A DNA stretch of 64,000 nucleotides from Arctopsyche grandis (taxonomy: Eukaryota; Arthropoda; Insecta; Trichoptera; Hydropsychidae), in the NCBI RefSeq assembly GCF_051622035.1, contig NC_135367.1, positions 10,700,501 through 10,764,500 on the forward strand, written 5' to 3'. This document shows, in pieces, positions 59,469-64,000 of the stretch. Within the stretch, counting starts at the first letter, position 1. Each line of letters opens with the position of its first letter. Under the pieces are notes generated by a model. That model saw only the letters and a program-made list of their open reading frames with translations. It made no database searches and was not told where the DNA came from. The position numbers and the translations under genes were made by a program.

Positions 59469-60982
59469 ACAATACTTGTAATTCAATTTCCAATGCATCA
59501 AAGTCTTATAAAATATAATGAATTGAAGGCGACATGTCAGAACGACGAATTTTAATCTATTTTATTATCATTTCTTATGAAAAAGTAATCTATAATATTT
59601 CAATGTTACACGTTAGAACACTGCTGAAGATTACTTCTTGTAATTCCCATCAAACACGCGACCGTACGTCTAACATGCGACCGAATCGATAATATACAAT
59701 CCTAAGAGACTATTATAAATATATTACTTAAAAAAGCAATTCCTTACTGAACGAAATTGACTCATATATGTAAGTACATATGTTACGTACATACATACAT
59801 GTAGCATAATCAGTATAATTTCGAGAAAATATGCTAAAAATGAAGCAAGCTTAGTCAATATAAGCTATTTAGTTAATGAATTCCGAATATAAATTAATTT
59901 TCATTTTGTATCGGATATAGCACGCAAAAATGGGTCACGCCACTAAATTCTGTCTTAAGGCTTTATTAGTGTCAAGGGCGAAAAAAGAGTTTGCTAAAAA
60001 ATTTTATCTCTACTAGTTCGATGACCCACTTCATTAATTTACATAGACGAAAAGTTAACGACGCTATATGTACGTATTTTTTTATATTATTAATGTTTTG
60101 TGTGTGTTTGTATGATGTATGATACAAACGAAACTACGAGGAATAATTAAACAATACATATGTACATAAATAGGGTAATTCGTACGTACTGATAAGGCAA
60201 CAAATACATAATGAGAATTACAGACGTCATCAAGAGACTGAAAATTCCCAAGAGACAATACACGATACCTAACTCAACGCACATGAGACATAAATAATTT
60301 GAAATTCAACAACTACATATGTACATATGTATTTAGATTCCACATGAAGTTGGCGAAGCCTATCTGGTAACTTTAGATCTCGATCGAGATCCAAAACATT
60401 GTATTATTAATTTATAATTGTTTTAATTCCATACACGTATGTAATACGATATTTTCCGGACTGTTCATTTTCACAAAGATATAAATTTCCACACGTAATT
60501 TTTCATCGTCGTACGCTTTTCTATCCTCCTAAGACATAAGCTATCATTTTAACAATTCGAAATTGATCGACCGTATTTCTGGACGAGAACGTGGAAGCTA
60601 GTTAGTCCTCATTCTATACGGACTAATATTGCCTCTCCTTGCAACAGGTACTATAAGGATTTGTTTTCTTATGACATTCTTATACATATGTATTCTAACC
60701 TTCAACTCTTGGAGACATTGGAACTTCTTTTTTGGCAATACATGTGTAATTCATGACATATATACATATGTACATATATTTATACAGTAGAAACTCGATT
60801 AACTGAACTAAATGCTAATTAACGAAAAATGTCGATATTTAAGAGAAGAAAAAACATACAATAATTACGGTAACCCGACAAAGTCACAAACGACATTTCC
60901 GCGCCAACAAACCCGCAAATTACAGTGCAGAGCCCCTTCAATGCGGCGCTGACAAACCCGCGCCAACAATGCCGCGCCAAAC
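59469..60982. other. AT-rich spacer with a pogo-like end
   Basis: At about 60785 CAGTAGAAACTCGATTAACT resembles the terminal repeat of pogo/Tigger-type elements preceded by TA; no second end was found. Otherwise nothing recognised. Confidence 0.35.
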
Positions 60983-61381
60983 GGTAAATTGCGATCGCCT
61001 AAAAGACAATTTTTGCCATGACAAATATCGCGAATACGGAATATTTGGCACTCAAGTTCTCGTTAATATGATAGTTATCGTTAGCAGAGAATTCGAGCGG
61101 AGCAGGAGCACGGAGCAGTGGAGCAATGAGATTTTGTCCGGAGCAGGAGCGGAGCGGAGCACGTAAAATTTTGTAGTGCTCCACTGCTCCGAATATGTTT
61201 TTATTTTCAGCCTACCTATGCCGTTTTTTTGACGCACTTTATAAATGTTTCATAATGTTGCCATTAACAAATATTAAATATGATGATTCAACTATGGAAT
61301 TATTTTAACACATAGCAACACTGCCGCACGTAGAGATAACCTGTTTTTGTCGAGCGTTTTGTGAGCAATAATCACCGAACC
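60983..61381 (-). mobile_element. MITE, GGTTCGGTGATTA family, copy 4
   Basis: 399 bases from GGTAAATTGCGATCGCC to AATAATCACCGAACC, flanked by CGCCAAAC / CGCAAAAC (7 of 8). Shares an inner block with copy 2 (GATAGTTATCGTTAG) and carries an expansion of GGAGC units at 61095-61190 with an inverted CTCCACTGCTCC. Confidence 0.8.
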
Positions 61382-62003
61382 CGCAAAACATAACTACAAA
61401 AATTAAATTAAATTTAAGTTATAGAGAAAATAGGTCAATTTGAAAAAAAATGAAAAGCGTTGGTACGGAAGATTCGTTATCTTTATGCAACTGAATGCAA
61501 CTGTGTACATATTTAAAGGACTCAAAATATTGAATAAAGCTACGAGCGTACTGAACTAAAACTACATACAACGTGAAAATTTTTTTTTTCGTTTATTTGG
61601 CATTTACATTACAATCCGTTATAGTTCCGCGTTTTTGATACCTTCCGACGGAAATGTAATATTTCCAATTATTTAAATTTCCGTCGGATACTTCCACAAA
61701 ACAAATATATTTTATAATTTTGTAAATAATAAAGTCCATAATTAGGCTCTTGCGAAAACTTTTTTTATTAATATTAAAATTAATGAGTATGTACGTTTTA
61801 ATTTTAATTGGATATAAAATTCAATATATAGGAATTCACTTTTGCCCTGAATTCAACCTGCGTAGCTGCATTTATCGGCGCGGCATTGTCCGCGCGACAT
61901 TGTCGTGCGTGGCTTTGTCAAGGTGCCATAATAGCATAATAACGGTTCAGAATCAGGTGATTGAATTTTAATGAATCATATCAAATACATGTGTATGTAT
62001 TTA

Positions 62004-62309
62004 CGGGGCCGCCGAGAGGAATCCCGGGCCCTGAGAAATGAATTCTGGGTCCTATGACCAACTATTAGAAAAATAACAATATGTTGGTTGCTATTTAAAA
62101 AAAAAACAATAAGAAAGTATGAAACTACCTAAATAATGCGTAGATCGAAAAATAATAAACATCTATCATTAAATAAATACATGTATTTTTATGTAGAATT
62201 ATATAAAATATCAATATCGGTTAGTCGGACGTCCCTACACGGAGCCCCTCGAGTAGTCCAGGCCCTGAAACTTTACCCGGCTCCTCCCTCCCCCTTCTCG
62301 TCGGCCCTG
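62004..62309. mobile_element. hAT-like MITE, CAGGGCCGCCGAGAG family
   Basis: Starts CGGGGCCGCCGAGAGGAAT and ends with the approximate complement CTTCTCGTCGGCCCTG. The inner text CCCGGGCCCTGA also matches the element at 55000-55687. Flanks agree only at 5 of 8 positions. Confidence 0.6.
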
Positions 62310-62322
62310 TATATGTACACAA

Positions 62323-62510
62323 CAGCGGCTTGCCGTAAAATTCGACCTGTTTTTGTAGCACAGCCTTATTTACGTGTGTGCGAGCAGGATACAAGGGTGC
62401 TAGATGACGTCATACTGAGTCCTCTTGTATCTTGCTCGCGCACACATATGTACATATATATAAGTAAGGCCGCGTGACAAAAATAGGGAGATTTTCACCG
62501 CACGCCACTG
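62323..62510. mobile_element. hAT-like MITE, CAGTGGCGTGCGGT family, copy 2
   Basis: Starts CAGCGGCTTGCCGTAAAAT and ends TTTCACCGCACGCCACTG, with the inner hairpin GAGCAGGATACAAG / CTTGTATCTTGCTC as in the copy at 5964-6120. Flanks GTACACAA / ATACACAG agree at 6 of 8. Confidence 0.7.
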
Positions 62511-62736
62511 ATACACAGGTTTTTCATTTTGTGATTTTCATTTCTTAACATTTAACTCTAAGCTTACTAAGCAAATTATATACTTTGTATAAATTATCAG
62601 AATTATGGTATGTAACTTTATGTACTTTAGAAAGATTTTTAACATTTTCAAATTTGCAATCAAAAATAAAATTCATACACCCATCATAATTTTAAAATAA
62701 GCCTTAATCAAACATAACACAAACATAAGCCAACAG

Positions 62737-63188
62737 TATGGCTCGACGGTTGCGTTTCTGTTTAGCACCGAGAGGTCACGGGGCTCGATCTCGTGCTAAT
62801 CTTTAATGCTGCTGGTCAGACTTGGATATTTGTGACTCCAAGTCGATCGTTTCCTATCAGAGTTTGCCAATTTAACTGATTTCATTGTTGAAACGGTTCC
62901 TCCATCAAATTGGCAAAAACCATCCTACCAGCTATGTCACAAATATCTGAATTTCATTTATGTACAATATGTAAAAATGTACATATGTACAAGTATAAAT
63001 TCATAGATGTCTCTATGGACTAAATAATTAATTAATTAATTGTTAATTTCGTGTTCTTCAGCCTCTCGAAATACAGCGATTTATGTAATAAAAATGCTGC
63101 AATGCAATTAATTATCTAGGAAGGCGCATTGGGATTTACCTGTTAGGCCTTCTTTGTATATATCTATGTAAAATAAATAAAATAAAAT
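62737..63188 (+). mobile_element. tRNA-type SINE
   Basis: The 5' part reads like a tRNA-derived polymerase III promoter: A-box-like TATGGCTCGACGGTTGCG and B-box-like GGGGCTCGATCTCG about 35 bases later. A body of about 370 bases follows, ending in AAATAAATAAAATAAAATAA. A short flank repeat AACAG (62732-62736, 63189-63193) is compatible with a target duplication. It does not fold as a working tRNA gene that I can see. Confidence 0.65.
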
Positions 63189-63192
63189 AACA

Positions 63193-64000
63193 GATTAGAG
63201 ACCGCATTACATACACTATGCATACAATCTCTCGCAGACTGTCTTTCGCTTTCTAATATTAAGCATCAATAATTTAATCCATTTTTATAAAAAATGATCA
63301 CAATGTAATGCAATGCAAAAAACCCTGTATTTTATCCTGATACGACACCCTCATTTTCCTCCCCTAACTATCTCGCAGCGCAGTGCTCTCCGATATTCAC
63401 AACTCATAATATTACACAAAAAAAAATGCATTTTCCATCCATACAAAACACGCATACAAACTTAATAAATCCGATCAAACAATATGCAACTCAAACATTA
63501 CGTATATGTATAGAATATACACACACGATAAATACACACGGCCTATACAAATTTCACCTACATATGTGTATACACTAGAGTAAACTAATCCGTATTATTG
63601 TACGTCAACAGCGACTCTCAATTGCATAGTCGTCTACTTATTTTGATTCGTTTTGCCAATTGAAATCACTCGGAATATTCTCAACACACCACTCAAAACA
63701 CACGATACAAACAAAACTGTGTGTGCACACATGCATAATTTGTATGCATGTAAAAGTGTAATAGAGCGTGATAGTCTGAAAAGCACTTTCAGGTCGCGGA
63801 CCGCCATTTGGCTTTCCCCGACTCGCAACCGTCGCTATGTAGTTTCAAAACAAGCTCACAGATATATACCCGCACTCTTCCAGCGTTGAGTAGAATGGTT
63901 GTAGAGTGAAAGAGACGGCAGTATGGTTGTAGGTTGACTTGTTGCGGGAGAAATGTTCGAGTGGTCGACCAAACAAGAGCGCTCAGTCTGGGCCGCGTGA
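63193..64000. other. Right edge of window, no gene recognised
   Basis: The last 250 bases (from about 63780) become richer in CG (CGCGGACCGCCATTTGGC, GGTCGACC, GGGCCGCG), which may mark another promoter at or beyond the edge. No exon identified. Confidence 0.3.

Overview
This is AT-rich nuclear DNA from an animal, almost certainly an insect. Genes are split by short introns with GT..AG ends, several only 65-75 bases long. Intergenic DNA and introns are full of DNA transposons, MITEs, 5'-truncated LINEs and short ACATATGTA-type repeats. I cannot fix the insect order from the sequence alone.

Seven protein-coding genes can be read exon by exon, all with consistent splice phases: (1) 5' end of DHODH, mitochondrial dihydroorotate dehydrogenase (minus, 1-603, runs off the window); (2) a synaptotagmin-14/16-type C2A-C2B protein (plus, 2068-16083, 10 coding exons, 479 aa), head-to-head with DHODH; (3) a class II Golgi alpha-mannosidase (plus, 23526-31057, 22 coding exons, 1144 aa); (4) a stand-alone ZAD protein of 101 aa without zinc fingers (plus, 33871-35572); (5) IFT54/TRAF3IP1, a ciliary transport protein (minus, 37649-40033, 665 aa), with an RFX X-box just upstream and a 936-bp tandem duplication over its last exon; (6) a C2H2 zinc-finger protein with about 13 fingers and an unassigned C-terminal domain (plus, 43063-47892, about 697 aa); (7) a short Vti1b-like SNARE of 116 aa (minus, 48742-49166), convergent with the zinc-finger gene. 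The genes have unrelated jobs (pyrimidine synthesis, membrane traffic, glycan trimming, cilia, transcription), so this is ordinary animal gene order and not an operon or cluster.

From about 49.3 to 64 kb no gene could be recognised. That part holds a Harbinger relic, hAT-like MITEs, a LINE, a CpG-rich island at 54.1-54.7 kb that looks like a promoter, a nested MITE pair at 55.0-55.7 kb, foldback elements and a tRNA-type SINE.

The mobile elements are the most informative non-genic content. Many can be bounded to the base by target-site duplications: five copies of one LINE (9-16 bp), hAT-like MITEs (8 bp), a family ending GGTTCGGTGATTA (8-9 bp), a pair of Mutator-like MITEs (9 bp), a TTAA pair, and two solo-LTR-like fossils (4 bp). 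Nesting gives a relative order of insertion. I found no convincing wholly new biological system. The items most worth checking are the IFT54 duplication with its inverted spacer, the X-box, the SNARE-only Vti1b, the ZAD-only gene, and the bounded MITE families.
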